From Botrytis cinerea B05.10 (Eukaryota; Ascomycota; Leotiomycetes; Helotiales; Sclerotiniaceae), in assembly GCF_000143535.2 (NCBI RefSeq), contig NC_037314.1:434001-498000 (forward strand): a DNA stretch of 64,000 bases, written 5' to 3'. The notes below the pieces were generated by a model. The model did not search any database and had not been told where the DNA came from. It saw only the letters and a program-made list of their open reading frames with translations. A program made the translations under genes and the position numbers. Numbering within the stretch: the stretch's first letter is position 1; each line of letters starts with the position of its first letter. Below, piece after piece: positions 1-12,102 of this stretch.

Positions 1-1008
1 CCACACTCATCGTTTTGCGAATCTCACACTTTCTAGCTGCGTGTCTCATATTCTCACCTTCCCTCAAATCATAAGTCGGCACGCTGAGAAAGACGGATGT
101 CCTACCTCGCTTTCGAACTTTGAGCGATGTGAGCTTGAACTCGGGTCCTGGTGTTCCTTCTTACCCCGACATACAACAGTTGTGACCACGGATGACAATT
201 GTATTTCAATAAACCTACTATGTTCTATTCTTCTTATTTTTGGACCTAGGTAGATATCCGCGTGGATACTTTGCTTGACGTACACCCGTGAGATATACGC
301 CGCAAGTGTAATAAACGGGTAGCAAACATACCTGATATCTTACTTTGCCTGTGTCGATAGATCAATCATTCCTTCCAAGTCATACATGAGTCTTCTTACA
401 CTAATGAATAAGTATCTACCTATCACTATAAAAAACCCCCCCTCACGAATCCCGAGCAAGCCCTCTCCATAAACTCCGCCTTCCCCAGATTCCCCCACAC
501 TTATACCCCCTCCCCCGGAAAATATCCCTTCCCTTCCCATTACATACCTACCAATCACACCCTCCCGACGTCATAATATCTCACAATATCTTTATTGCAT
601 ATCTATCTACAGCCTCTCCGAAATCCGCCTGGCTTTTATTTATACTCTCGAGGACTTGGGGTTTACCAATAATGCATGCGGTTTTTACCTCTCGGGTTAC
701 TTCGCGAGTGTCTGATGAGATCTGAGATTGGACTCTGTGTTCTGTTTGCCGCGGTGTAATTACTCTTTTCGATTCTCCCTTCTGGTGTTTAGGTCGTTTG
801 GGATATGGAAGGAGGAGGGGGGGGGGGGTTTCAGTTACTTTCATTTTCATCTCAATCGCTTCTCGAAACTCGTGGGATGGGTATGTATGTATGTATGTGT
901 GTGTGAGTGAGTTTTGGATCAATCTTTTTTGTTTGTAAGGTTTAGTGAGTGGGTTTGAGGGATGTGGTAAGGGTGATATGGTAAGGGGGTGGGTGTACTT
1001 GGTGATGC

Positions 1009-1066
1009 GCTGTGCTGTGCTGTGCTGTGCTGTGCTGTGTTGTATTGTATTGTATTGTATTGTATT
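1009..1066 (+). repeat. Two adjoining pentanucleotide arrays, TGTGC then TGTAT
   Basis: About six TGTGC units are followed directly by about five TGTAT units. The second differs from the first by two transitions, so one array probably arose from the other by mutation and re-expansion. Confidence 0.85.
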
Positions 1067-1273
1067 CATAGATGGTCGTGTAGAGGATAAGTAACGGGTT
1101 TATGTAGAAGGTAGAATCACATCAAGCAGAAGAACAGAGGCGAGGAGAGAAAGAACAAGAAATAATCCAAGTTGCTTCATTCGCGGTGCAGGGAATTATC
1201 AGTTCTTTGAATGTTGTTTTCCTATGTGTGATGGTGTAGATTGGATGTCTCTAGCTACTTGTGCTTTTTTTTT

Positions 1274-1298
1274 TGTGTGTGTGTGTGTGTGTGTGTGG
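1274..1298 (+). repeat. GT dinucleotide microsatellite
   Basis: A run of T is followed by about twelve GT units. Confidence 0.85.
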
Positions 1299-2718
1299 TG
1301 TCTCGAGTATTTAGGGAAATTTAAAGTTTGAAATGTAAAGTTTGAGGTGTGAATGGGAAAGTGATTGATTGTGTGAGTCCTCGCGTTGTGTTAAGATGAG
1401 GTGAGATGAGGGGAATCTCGATATTGTAATAGAGATGTGGGATTGGAAAGGTGGAATAGGGTAACTCATCTACCTAGTCATATCTAGACCCCTCAAGCTG
1501 TGAGATTCGCTTCATAGTCGAGGGGAGTTATACATGTCAGCTTAGTTGTATAGTTGGTTAGTTATTCGTTACTTGATTACCTCTTCTTCTTCTTTTGAAA
1601 AGTTCCTTTGTATACTCTTTGAGATATGGAATATTTTTCTACTTTTAAGTGTTTTTTTTTTCTCCATGAATTTTAGACTGTTTTCCCGGGTCCTGACTGG
1701 CTTGTGCTAATCAGTTTGTCTTTTTCTCCTCTTTGTTTGTTATGAGATGGATATATATCTGACTACTGGATTTCGTAAGTGTTGGAATCGGAATGGAATG
1801 ATGGGATGTGAGGACGCGAGGAAGAAAAATGTGATTTGTGATTTGTGATTTTAGAAGGAACTTCGATCTGGTGATTTGGAGATGAGATGGGGGATGAGAG
1901 AGATTAAAGGTTATTAGAGCGGAAGGGGTTAGTGGCTATATAGAAAAAGAGAGAACGGAGAGAAAGGGGGAGAAATGGTTTGGCAGAGAATATAATGAGG
2001 AGATGAAATGATATTAACAGATATATATATAACCAAATACATCCCTTCTCCATATCTCTTCTCTCCATCTCTTTTCCTATTTATATATCTAATTTCTCAT
2101 TTCCAGCAACTCAAATTCCAATCAAAAAGTTGGAAAACACAATTTATCCCGCTGCTCTCCTCCCCTCAATGCCCCTTTTTTTCTCTTCTCCTCTCCACGT
2201 CCACGTCCTCATCTTCATCCTCATCCTCTCATCATCTCATCCTTATTCAATCCAAAAATCTCTCATTCCCACTTCCATTTCCATTTCCACATATCTACAA
2301 AATTCACACCACAGAACCCACCCCCCAATAATCAAAAATTCACAATTCACAACTCACAACTCAGAAATAACTAATAACTCTTTTCCACGTTCTTCCACTT
2401 TCTCTTTCCTCGTATCCAAGACCCCCCTAGCTAGTTTATAAACTTATATAGTTACTCATACTCATACTCATACTGATACTGAGAAGATAAGTATTAGATA
2501 GCCAGTTCATCTACTATATCGCCAAGCAAACTATTTAAATCGAGAATGAGAAGTTTATTGTAGGGTATAGTATGATCTGTTTTCTGTCAGTGAGCTTGGG
2601 ATATTGTATTTTTTTATTATGTTTTTTGTGTATATGTTTATGTTTGTTCTAATTGTATCCCTATCTTTATATTATTTATTCTATTCTTATTGTTATTTAT
2701 CCTCATCCTCACCCCATC

Positions 2719-2864
2719 CTCTCTCCTCTCTCCTCTCTCCTCTCTCCTCTCTCCTCTCTCCTCTCTCCTCTCTCCTCTCTCCTCTCTCCTCCTCTCTCCT
2801 CTCTCCTCTCTCCTCTCTCCTCTCCTCTCTCCTCTCTCCTCTCTCCTCTCTCCTCTCTCCTCTC
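2719..2864 (+). repeat. TCTCTCC heptamer array
   Basis: Roughly twenty copies of the 7-mer TCTCTCC form a pure polypyrimidine tract of about 145 bp, with a few copies shortened to 5 bp. It is a homopurine/homopyrimidine stretch with mirror symmetry, the kind of sequence known to be able to form triplex (H-) DNA. Confidence 0.9.
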
Positions 2865-3487
2865 CCCTTCTCTTCCCTCTAAACTTTCTCCCTTCCTTCC
2901 GTTCCTTCTCCCCACCCCATATCCCTCCATCCCCACAACACTCTTTCCTTTCCTTTCCTCTCCCTTTCCCCCTTTCCCCCTTTCCCCTTCCCCTTCACCT
3001 CCAGCATAAAAGAAAACCCATCTCGTTTCGCCACACACACACACACACACATTAAAAACCCCACTACCTACTTCCTTTCATTCCCATTCCTATTTCCATC
3101 TCCATCTCCATCTCTCTCCATCCTTCCTTTGTAGCTCTGCGCTCCTGAAACTTTACATCCATCCACCTCCACACCATCGATTCATGTCTTTTCCTCTTCC
3201 TCTTCCTCTGCCTCTTCCATCCGATTTCACCTCCTCATCTCTCTGCCCACCACTCCCTCCATCTCATACTACTCATTCATCTATCTACACATCTACACAC
3301 CTACCCACCTACCCACCTACCTACCTACTTATCTACATATCCTTTTCACCCCACTACTCTACTCCTTCTATTTCAATCTATCTAGCCCATCCAACTCATC
3401 CAAATATCCACCCCTCCATCCCTCCCTCCCTCCAAACACCTCATCACTCAAACCACCCAATTCCCTATCTACAATCAGAATGAATTA

Positions 3488-3563
3488 ATCACTCATCACT
3501 CATCACTCATCACTCATCACTCATCACTCATCACTCATCACTCATCACTCATCACTCACCACT
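3488..3563 (+). repeat. ATCACTC heptamer array
   Basis: About ten tandem copies of ATCACTC, the last two with single-base changes. Confidence 0.9.
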
Positions 3564-4233
3564 CACCACAACTAATCAACAATTACACCTCTCATATCTT
3601 ACCTCTCACTTTCTATATTCTCATCCCCATTCTCATCCCCATTCTCATCCCTCTCTCCATCCCATCTCCATCTCCATCACAAAACCAACAATCAACATAA
3701 AACCACACAATCACCAAACCAAACCACAAACTCACAAAATCTTTAAGAAGAAAAGAAAGAAGTTACCATAAACCTATCATTCTATAAATATATCATCTAT
3801 CCATATATATTTATCCATCTCCCCACCCCTTTATTTTTTCCTTTACCAATCTCTCTCACCCACCCTCTCCCCTCCCCCCCTACTTCACAATATCATATAC
3901 AAACAAGCGACCCACCATAAAAAAGCGACCACTTTTTCCTTTCCTTTCATTCCCTATCACCATTCCCCAAAATTTACTACTCGTGATTTACTAACAATAA
4001 ATATTCCATTCCCTTCCCTTTCCTTATACCTCAACCTATCTCAATAAATAAATATCCCAAGGCTGCCGTTTGTCTCATAAATATATATACGCAACGAAAA
4101 AGTCAACATTCCCTTAACGCCCTTTGCCCAAATTTCTACTTTGTCTTACTTTCTCAAAGTGTTGGAATTCTCTTCGTTGAGACGCAACAAACTTTATACC
4201 CCTCAGACCCGGATTGTGTACGATATAAAAAAA

Positions 4234-6232
4234 TCATATCGCCCAACTACCCCTCCTAGCTCTTACACCCCAAGCACTAGGTGACGATGCACCATTCGAC
4301 ATGGAAGGATGTTGTCTCGCCCATTCTAGAATATATATTCGTAACGCTTTCCATCTAGCACCATAACCCCCTTCACTTCTTTCCCCATTAACAGATTTCC
4401 CTTTCTTCTCTTCTACATGACCATCAACTGCCACCAAACCAATATGTCCTTTGATATTTTGACTCTTGTCATCGACTCTCAATTCCTCTTCCGGAATTTG
4501 AGAAATCTTTGCCAATTCTTCGTCATATTGCCGAGCTAAAGATGGATATCCGAGGGAAAGATAATTGTAGACTTGTGTAACAAACGCGTCATCAAACTCC
4601 TCCAACAACATATCTTCAGATTTTGACCTCGCAACCTCGGCTTTTAACCTATCATCGAGTCCGCTGAGCATATGAACACCACCCTTGTTTCTATCCAATG
4701 ATTTGACAGGAACATTCGGCGCGGCATTAGAGAACGCGGAAGAAAACGGATCATCCATTTCAATATGCGGGGTTGCAATCATTTGTGGCCTTTTCACGAG
4801 ATCCGGACTGAGGTATTGCTCATGTTCCTCGGCAACACAATAACCACCCCATAGACCTCCTCCATCTTCGACTCGATGTGGTTGTATGTCATGACGTTGA
4901 TCGGATTCAAATTTTGTCGCCTTTGGAGAAGGACACATGCGAAATACTAAATCACCACCAAGCATTGGAGGAGAAGCTGCATTACGCATTCGAACCAATT
5001 CAGCTTCCTTTTGTTTATCTTGAGGAGTACCACTTGGTCGAGTTTTATCCGACATTCCATTTGTCCAAAAAGGATCGTGAAATGTTGGGGCTGTGGCTTC
5101 CTCAGCTACCTTCTTATTGGTCTCCTCCTCTCTCAACCGATTCAGATTCTCCTGATGTTGTTGCATCTCTTTCGCTGCCCACCCAACCTCTGTAGATTTT
5201 CTACGAAGCTCCTGAGTATGAGCATCCTCCACTAACATACCTACACCTTCCACGCAATCTTCTTCCGAAGCTGTATCTATCTCCCGATCGTAGAAATGTT
5301 CCACAATTTCATAAGCGGACTGGTTGGGGAATGCCGCTAATGCTTGTTCCATGAGTTGTTTCTCGGCAGCTTTAGCAGCTAATGCCAGGAGATAACCCGC
5401 AAATCTCTCATCACAACTTTCTCGTGTTCGTGCCATTTGCATCTTTAACATGGAATCTTCAGAAGAACCCAGTGAATCAGATAAAGACGGTGTAGATTCG
5501 CCATCTTCATCTTCGTTCTCCGAATTTTCCTCTGAAGAGTCTATAGGGTCTAATTCTGGTTGGTAAGAATTCGATCGCGTGGTTTTTCTGGTATTATTGT
5601 GAGGGCGCATTGAAGGTTGTCGACGCGGTAGTGAAAGCGGAACACGGGCATGGATATCTGCAGAAGAAGAAATTGGAGTGTTGTCGGGTGCTAAAGGAAC
5701 TGGTACGGGACGTATGTATTTTCGTTTTTTCTCCGCATAGATATGATTTGTACCCTAGAAACATTAGATACTGCGTAACAAGAAGAATTTGAACTGCAAA
5801 GCATACCGGTGTAATATCAGTCTTATCAGTAGGTAAAGTAGCGGGGCCAGGAGTGGTAGACCTCTTGAACCTTTTTGTCGTTTCTATTAATTGAGGCGTG
5901 AACCTCCTTCTTGGAGCAGATGAATCTGCGGTAGCTGAAGCTTGTGATTTGGACTCGGGAACAAGGTCTGGAGTTGGCAGAGGACTTGGTGGTTTTGCTT
6001 TGCTCGACTTTTGTGTAGTTTCCACGGGTTGAGGCAGGAAGCGTTTCTTGGGCGGGGCAGCGGCAAAGTCCTTCTCCTCTATAGCATTCTCGACTTGCTC
6101 TACATTTTCTTTCTTATTACTTCTCGAAGTAGTTTCGACAGGTTCAACGGCAAACTTTCTCACTTTCTTCACCGTCTCCTCAATCGGAGTGGGATCGAAT
6201 CGGGATCGTGGTGGGGGTGACGTAGCTGACAT
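4234..6232 (-). CDS. Unrecognised protein, 648 aa, two exons
   Basis: The model has exon 1 at 6232-5807, a 52-nt GT-AG intron (donor GTATGC, acceptor TTCTAG) and exon 2 at 5754-4234. The joined frame gives 648 aa. I do not recognise the family. The N-terminal third has three or four copies of a short motif with the pattern R-F-x-P-x-x-(V/I)-E-T-(T/V), for example near residues 10-20, 28-35, 60-72 and 100-115, each followed by basic residues. Next comes a very acidic Ser/Glu/Asp stretch starting about 45 residues into exon 2. The remaining roughly 420 residues look partly helical and more conserved in character. No signal peptide or membrane segment is visible. The spacing of the motif suggests a repeated docking or binding peptide, but that is inference. 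The start is the first ATG of the open frame. It stands alone, with low-complexity DNA on both sides. Confidence 0.8.
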
Positions 6233-8867
6233 GATTGTGAAGAGAATTGGATGGCAGGAGGAAGAAATGGAAATGATGAATCCCTAATCTTGTTATTATG
6301 TTGATGCATACCAGAGTTCCCACGAAAGGACTGCAGAGATTGAAGTTTGTGATGGAGAGTGAATGAATGAGGGATGTGTGTTGTGGTTGTGGTTGTCATG
6401 TATTAGTAGATTTTATTATGCCCCGGTCTCTCGCCCAGCTCGTGAATGGCATTGCATACTAAGTCGGGCTTTTGGGTTTGAGATGGGGGAAGTATGGTGG
6501 TATGAGATAGGATAGCCAGTGACCCAGTCAGTACTAGGAAGAATGAAGAATTACAGAGGACTGACATAAGTCGGTCTAAGACGAGAAGGTGATTGGACTG
6601 ATTGGATTGATTGAGTTTGAGTGGGGAGGGGGAGGGAAGGCAAGGGAGGAATGAATCCTTGGTTTCTTCGTTCTAGAAGCGAAAATGTTGAAGAATGAGT
6701 GGAGTCGAGTTTATGAAAGTAGCAAAGTGAATGGGGAGAGAGACGAACGAGTCAAAGGACCAGTGAAGATGGAATACCTAGAAGGATGGGACGATGGAAG
6801 TGGAGAACCATCGGCTTTCATAGGTATAGGTGAAGTAGTTGAGTAGTTTTTGGGCCGTTTACGAGGAAGAGGTAAACCGTCGCCGCCGTGACCAGGAGAT
6901 GGATGATGTATGAGGGAGTGAGGGAGCGAGGGAGCGAGGGAGTGAGTACATAGGATGATAGGACGATAGGATGATCGGTTGATAGAATGATAGATCGAGA
7001 GAGAGAGAGAGAGGGAGGGAGGGAGGTATGACTAGTGAAGAAGGCCACATGTGACATTTAACAACTCGTGAGATTTATACATCTTCTGTCTGTTTGTTTT
7101 TGATTTTACATCTATATCTACACATGTATTTATATCTATATCTAACTATATCTACACATGTATTTATATCTATATCTCAACATATACCGGTACCTATCTA
7201 TATACATATACATATATACCTCGACACACATCGCTCTACCAACAATCACATAAAACCAAAAACAACACCAACACCGACAAACCGAGGGGCTCAGATACCT
7301 ACCTCCCTTTATTGTCATCATCATCGTATCTACTATAAGTAGGTAAGTTGTATACATATAGCTTATACATATATACATACACATATAACATATAACGTTA
7401 TCTATTTATTACTATTATTACTACATTATATAAAACATACATCTACCATCCCATCCCATCCCATCCGCTTCTCCATCTCTTTCTTTCTTTCATTCTTTCT
7501 TTCTTTTCCCATTTCTTTCCTTTTCCCATCCCCATCCCCATCCCCATCCCCATTCCTCGTCTTTCCTAAACCAGAAATCCGGTTTACTTATTACTTATTA
7601 CTTAGTTCATTCCGATCATCCAAGCTATCACTTCGCTTCTTTGATTCATCCTATCCTATTCTATCCTATCCTATTCTATCCTATCCGATTCTACATTACA
7701 GTACAGTACAGTATAATATATAACCATTCACCCATTCATCACTCTACACAATATCTACTTGATACAATACAAACTCTCACACAACCACCCCCAACACTTC
7801 AATCCCAATATCAATATCAAATCTAGATTCCATCCCGATCCCATCTACACATCTTCCACCCAAACCCCAAGCCCCAAACCCCCAATACCATTACTTACCT
7901 ACACAAACATACCACACCATACCATACCTGCCGTTCACCGTCCATTCACCGTCCATTCACTCACAATCTATATATACACACATACCCACCAACTCCATCC
8001 AACTCCACCTACTGCCCTCCACCTCTACTGCCCTCCACCTCTACTGCCCTCCACCTCTCCTCTCTCACACTACACCTCACATACTCATCCATACCTACCC
8101 ATCAATTTAAACTTCCAACCAAAAATCCCCCCTCAAAAACGTTTCATCCGTTCGTTTGTTACTCATAATTTCCAACGTCTACACGTTCCAACTCTTACAC
8201 AACATACCACGTACGCACCATACCCTGAATACATCAACTGATTCACCCAATGCATGCATGTCTCACAGTTTCTTTTATCCCTCTTCTCTTATTTCACTAA
8301 CTCGTCAATCCATATATATATACATTGTCAATCACTTTACTCGAACCCACAATACTTATTATTCTCACACATACATACATACATACATACATACATACAT
8401 ACATACATACATACATACATACATACATACATACATACATACATACATACATACATACATTAACAACAATCCAATTCAAGTTTCGAATATTATCATTATA
8501 TTGAATATAATTCAATTCCCATTACAGACCCAACTTCACATGTCCATCAATCATATAAGACTTAGATGGCTGCAAATGAATCCCGACGCCATTTCCTCTT
8601 CTACCTTATGCTCCCTATTTGTATAATATCAAAATAAATCTAACGAATGAATGAACAATCAATCAATCAATCAAATGGATGAATGAATGCAAAACCCGGC
8701 ACTATACATGAGCCAAAATATCTGATACAACTACACATCTGAAGTGTAGATTTGTGTAAAGAGGACCGAAAAGTCCAAACAATACACAAATGAGTCGGAA
8801 AGACTCGAACAGAGTAAATCTAACAACTGGAGAAAAAAAAAGAAAAGATCCCCTGTCACAAGGTAAA
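6233..8867. other. Intergenic region with simple repeats
   Basis: This 2.6-kb stretch lies upstream of the gene ending at 4234 and downstream of PIS1. It holds CCCATC- and CCTATC-type pyrimidine runs (7440-7690), a 17-bp CTACTGCCCTCCACCTC-like triplication near 8010-8060, and a long CATA array. Open frames in it consist of repeat translation only. Confidence 0.6.
8370..8460 (+). repeat. CATA tetranucleotide microsatellite
   Basis: About 22 uninterrupted ACAT/CATA units (90 bp). This is the longest pure microsatellite in the window. It is open in all frames, which explains the Ile-His-Thr-Tyr and Met-Tyr-Val-Cys frames seen there. Confidence 0.95.
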
Positions 8868-9918
8868 TCAATTCTCCTTTGTCTGTCTTGGTAGCCCAGC
8901 TGCTCTCCTCATTTGAATATCTCCCTCGGCCAACCACCGACTAGCTTTGACCAATTGTACGACATTGATGATTTGTTTTCCGGCCATGATGGGGAACGAG
9001 ATTCCGGCAATAATCCATGGCCAGGTGGAATCCATCTTATTGGCGCGCGCAAGCTCCAATGCGCCGGCGCTGTAGGGATTGGCAAAAAGGGATGCGGCAG
9101 ATGGATTGGAGGGGCTTCCAGGGATAAGTGTGCTTGCTGCTTCGCCATTGTTGGTAACTTGGAGGAGAGATGGTGAGAGCAGGGGAGAGGAGAAGGAAAG
9201 GAGGTAGAGGGCGATGAAGAAAACTTCGTTAAGAGCACAGAAGAGGAAGAGGACAGTCTATCATATTTTGTCAGTTTAAATAGTAGACATGTTATACGTA
9301 GGTGTACATACCTTATTTGTGTAATACAAGTTCAAAATCCAACTTCGAGACTTATCGACTTGCTTGTGACTGGTATCTCCTCCTCCCATAACAAGGGTCG
9401 CATACATGTGAATGTAATGACTAGCCAAATCCAACGAGATGAGTCCTTGGAAGAGAAGAGCCCATCGAGGCCAGGCGGAAGAAAGGAAAACCAGCAAACA
9501 GGCTGTGGTACAGCGATCGGTCACCATATCCAACACCGCACCAAATTTTGTAGATTGTTCAAAGTAGCGGGCAGCATATCCATCGAGAGCATCGAGAAGA
9601 CAGGAGATACTGTAGAGAAGAGTGCAGGTACGTGGATGAAGGGGCATGTAGTATAGAGATACTAATGCGAGCACGATTCGAAAGTATCCTGTGAAGGATT
9701 AGCATGCGCCATCCTATCCGCACACAGATTTGAGGAAGCTTACCGATAACATTGGGCCAGAAGAGGAATATGTTTTCCTTAACATAGACAGCCCCTTCGG
9801 ATTTATGGGCCGAGCCATTACCATTGCCGTTCATGATGACTTGTTCACGAGCTGCGGGAGTAGGAGTTGATGGTGTAGAAGCGGCAGCTGTTTGTCGTCT
9901 AGTTTTAACACTAGACAT
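8868..9918 (-). CDS. pis1: Phosphatidylinositol synthase (CDP-diacylglycerol--inositol 3-phosphatidyltransferase)
   Basis: The enzyme joins CDP-diacylglycerol and myo-inositol to give phosphatidylinositol and CMP. It is an integral membrane protein, known from the family to act in the ER. Exons are 9918-9744, 9688-9312 and 9257-8868, with introns of 55 and 54 nt (donors GTAAGC and GTATGT). The product is 313 aa. The CDP-alcohol phosphatidyltransferase signature DxxDGxxARx8GxxxDxxxD is complete: Asp91, Asp94, Gly95, Ala98, Arg99, Gly108, Asp112 and Asp116. A short family-typical block (ENIFLFWPNVIG) precedes the first membrane helix, and several hydrophobic segments follow. The N-terminal 45 residues are Ser/Thr/Ala-rich and basic, and they are longer than in the yeast enzyme. 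A loop in exon 3 rich in Ser, Pro and Asn is also fungal-specific extra length. It is probably an essential housekeeping gene. The 60 residues before the signature are the least certain part of the model. Confidence 0.95.
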
Positions 9919-10827
9919 CGTTCTTTATTGATCGGGAAGCTTGCAGCTCAATGATATTAAGTGTTCAAAGATGCTGTGGTGTAAACAGCAATGTTGTATC
10001 GAGCTAGACTCGAGGAAACGGTTGATGTGGAGGTTTTTGAGAAGCTGTTTCGCGGCAGGTAAAATTTGTTGACTGGGTACCAAAGCTTCGATTAATCGAA
10101 CCTCTTGATTGCAAGATGATGCAATCGAGATTTCGGGATATGGAAATGAAATAGAAGCTTCAAAGTATAACGTGGGAAGAGGACGAAGGATGGATTGTCT
10201 TGAAAGGAATACTAGAGAATGGGCAGGATGGGCAGGATGGGCAAAATGGGTAGAAAGTCAAGAGCCAGATTCCTTATCGCAGGTTTGTTGAAAGATTTGT
10301 CCTTGTCCGTCTCTCTCCAACATGCATGCAAGCCACCAAGAAAACGGATAGGGCAATCGGCGAAAATGTGTTTGCAGCTGCCAGCATCAATATAATTAAA
10401 ATTCATCGACATGGATTAGAACCCCCTTAACCTTACGCTCGGAAGTGTCGGGTCTAGCAAAAACGGTTCGACGATATTATCTATTTGTCCAGAGTTCCAG
10501 GTGCAGGTGGAAACGAGGGGCTGCGGGCTACGGGCTACGGCGACCCAAACTGCGGAAAACGTCTGATCTGCTGCACGTACTCGAATGTTCGTTGATAGCT
10601 GCGAAAGCGTATTTGGACATTATCAACCACCACCACGCCTTTGGAGTCAACTTTTGGATATTCCAACTTTCCCATACCTTCCACAGCCGACGACACATTG
10701 CGCCTCCATCTCCAAAATGTTAATCCAAGAAACGCACCATGATGTTCCCACGAAAGCTGGAGGAAAAGAAGGATCTATGAGTACAGCTTGATGGCCCCTC
10801 CTCAACACAGGTCAGCTCCAGCTAATC
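9919..10827. promoter_or_regulatory. Divergent intergenic region between PIS1 and the hydrolase gene
   Basis: About 0.9 kb separates the two divergently transcribed genes, so it should hold both promoters. A 14-bp perfect palindrome, TTCGATTAATCGAA, sits at 10087-10100, 170 bp upstream of the PIS1 start. I assign no factor to it. No credible gene is present. Confidence 0.45.
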
Positions 10828-10936
10828 ATGTCTAGGGATCTTTCTCTTCCATCCCACGATTCCAAACTATCCTCACGCGTGTGTAGTGCACTCTATTCCA
10901 CTGTCGAAGTAAGGTTCAAAGCTGAAGCCTTTTATC

Positions 10937-12102
10937 ATGTGTAGACGATTCCCCGGTGTTGTTGTTTTCAGCGAGATTTATCAAGGTTAGTGGGGGTGTG
11001 GTGGGGTGTTCCAACTTCCTTAATCGGTATATCTCTTCATGTCATGTCATTGGTCTCCATTGAGCTTCTCATGTCCTTATCAGAGAGATAGATTTTCAAG
11101 TGACAACTCATCGCTTGGAGTCCCATGGGGCTTGCTCAAGGGAGATCACAAAACCCCATGTCTTCCTGCCTCCTTATCTTACAACCCCGCACTCACGTGC
11201 TACATAGCAATATACAAGAGTACATGCTGACACTCCTCATAAAAAGTCACTGGACCAGTTGCCAGATTCGCAAGACAGATTGCTGGGCAAGGTTACATTG
11301 TTGCAGCACCTTCATCATACCATGAATTTACCGGCCCAGAACCTCTAGCTTACGATGTTCCCGGAACTGATGCTGGCAATGAATATAAGATCACCAAGGT
11401 ATGTTCCTTCCAACATCAGATGTCGACTACAACTTCAAGCTCCTATATATTCAAGATCAATATCTCCTATACCATTCTTTGAATATTTATCCATTTCTCA
11501 CCACATCCCCCCATAGACCCTCGAAGCCTACGATGAAGACTCCACTCTAACAATCGATTACCTCCTCTCCCTCCCCACCTGCAATGGCCGTATTGGTAGC
11601 ACAGGAATGTGTCTCGGCGGTCACCTCGCCTACCGCTGTGCCCTTGACCCTCGTGTCGCAGCAGCAGTAACATATTTCGCCACCGATCTCCACAGCGCGA
11701 CTCTCGGTCTCGGCAAAAAAGACGACAGTCTCGCTCGTGCCTCGGAAATCAAGGGCGAATTGGCCATGATCCACGGATGCAAGGATAATCATGTGCCTCC
11801 CGAGGGAAGAGATCTCATCAGACAGACTTTGAGAGAGAAAGGAATTGTATTTAGTTGGTATGAGGTTGCGTGGGCACAGCGTAAGTTTCTACTCATCAAT
11901 ATCGATATTAACATCAACCCCCTTAACGCTAACACAAAACACAAAAGATGCATTCATCCGCGACGAACTCTCAAAAGGTCGCTACGACCCCGCCATCTCT
12001 AAAATCTGTTTCGAGATCCTCCTCGAACTCTTTGGACGAACTCTCAAATTGGATCTTGGACCCCATGATGGAAGAGAGCAGAAAATAGAAGACATCTGTT
12101 AG
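10937..12102 (+). CDS. Dienelactone hydrolase family protein (alpha/beta hydrolase)
   Basis: Exons at 10937-10985, 11247-11398, 11517-11880 and 11948-12102 join in frame to 239 aa. The introns are 261, 118 and 67 nt; the first has a CTGAC branch-like site 15 nt before its acceptor. The family hydrolyses dienelactone or related lactone/ester bonds. The Cys-Asp-His triad is visible: Cys99 in GMCLGG, Asp157 in GCKDNHVP and His189 in QHAFIRDE. The block YHEFTGPEPLAYD and the C-terminal KGRYDPA are typical of the fungal subfamily, whose true substrate is generally unknown. The start is uncertain. ATG 10937 leaves only five residues before the conserved PGVVVFSEIY strand. An alternative ATG at 10828 with an intron at 10881-10944 (weak donor GTGTAG) also joins in frame and gives 254 aa. 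The catalytic part is intact, so the gene is probably functional. Confidence 0.88.

Larger units (their letters stand above)
1..4233. other. Gene-free, low-complexity intergenic region
   Basis: I see no credible gene here. The first 2 kb of the + strand is rich in G and T. It carries pentamer runs near 1009-1066 and a GT run near 1274-1298. From about 2000 to 4200 the same strand turns almost purely C, T and A, with many short tandem repeats. All open frames in the region consist of these repeats (Ser/Leu/Pro runs on one strand, Arg/Glu/Gly on the other), so I do not call them. The region lies 3' of the gene at 4234-6232 and may include regulatory or UTR sequence of a gene beyond the left edge, but nothing in the sequence shows this. 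Confidence 0.6.

Noticed and set aside
581..1069. 162-codon open frame on the minus strand
   Set aside because: Its start is made of the pentamer arrays and the rest is low-complexity. There is no family feature and no plausible intron support.
2604..3064. Several overlapping open frames of 90-120 codons on both strands
   Set aside because: They translate the TCTCTCC array and neighbouring pyrimidine runs. Both strands are open only because the repeat lacks stops.
8370..8460. Regular array considered as CRISPR-like
   Set aside because: It is a pure tetranucleotide microsatellite without spacers, in a eukaryotic context.
7759..8626. Open frames of about 160 codons, rich in His, Pro, Thr and Ile
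   Set aside because: They are driven by CATA and pyrimidine repeats and have no domain or start context.
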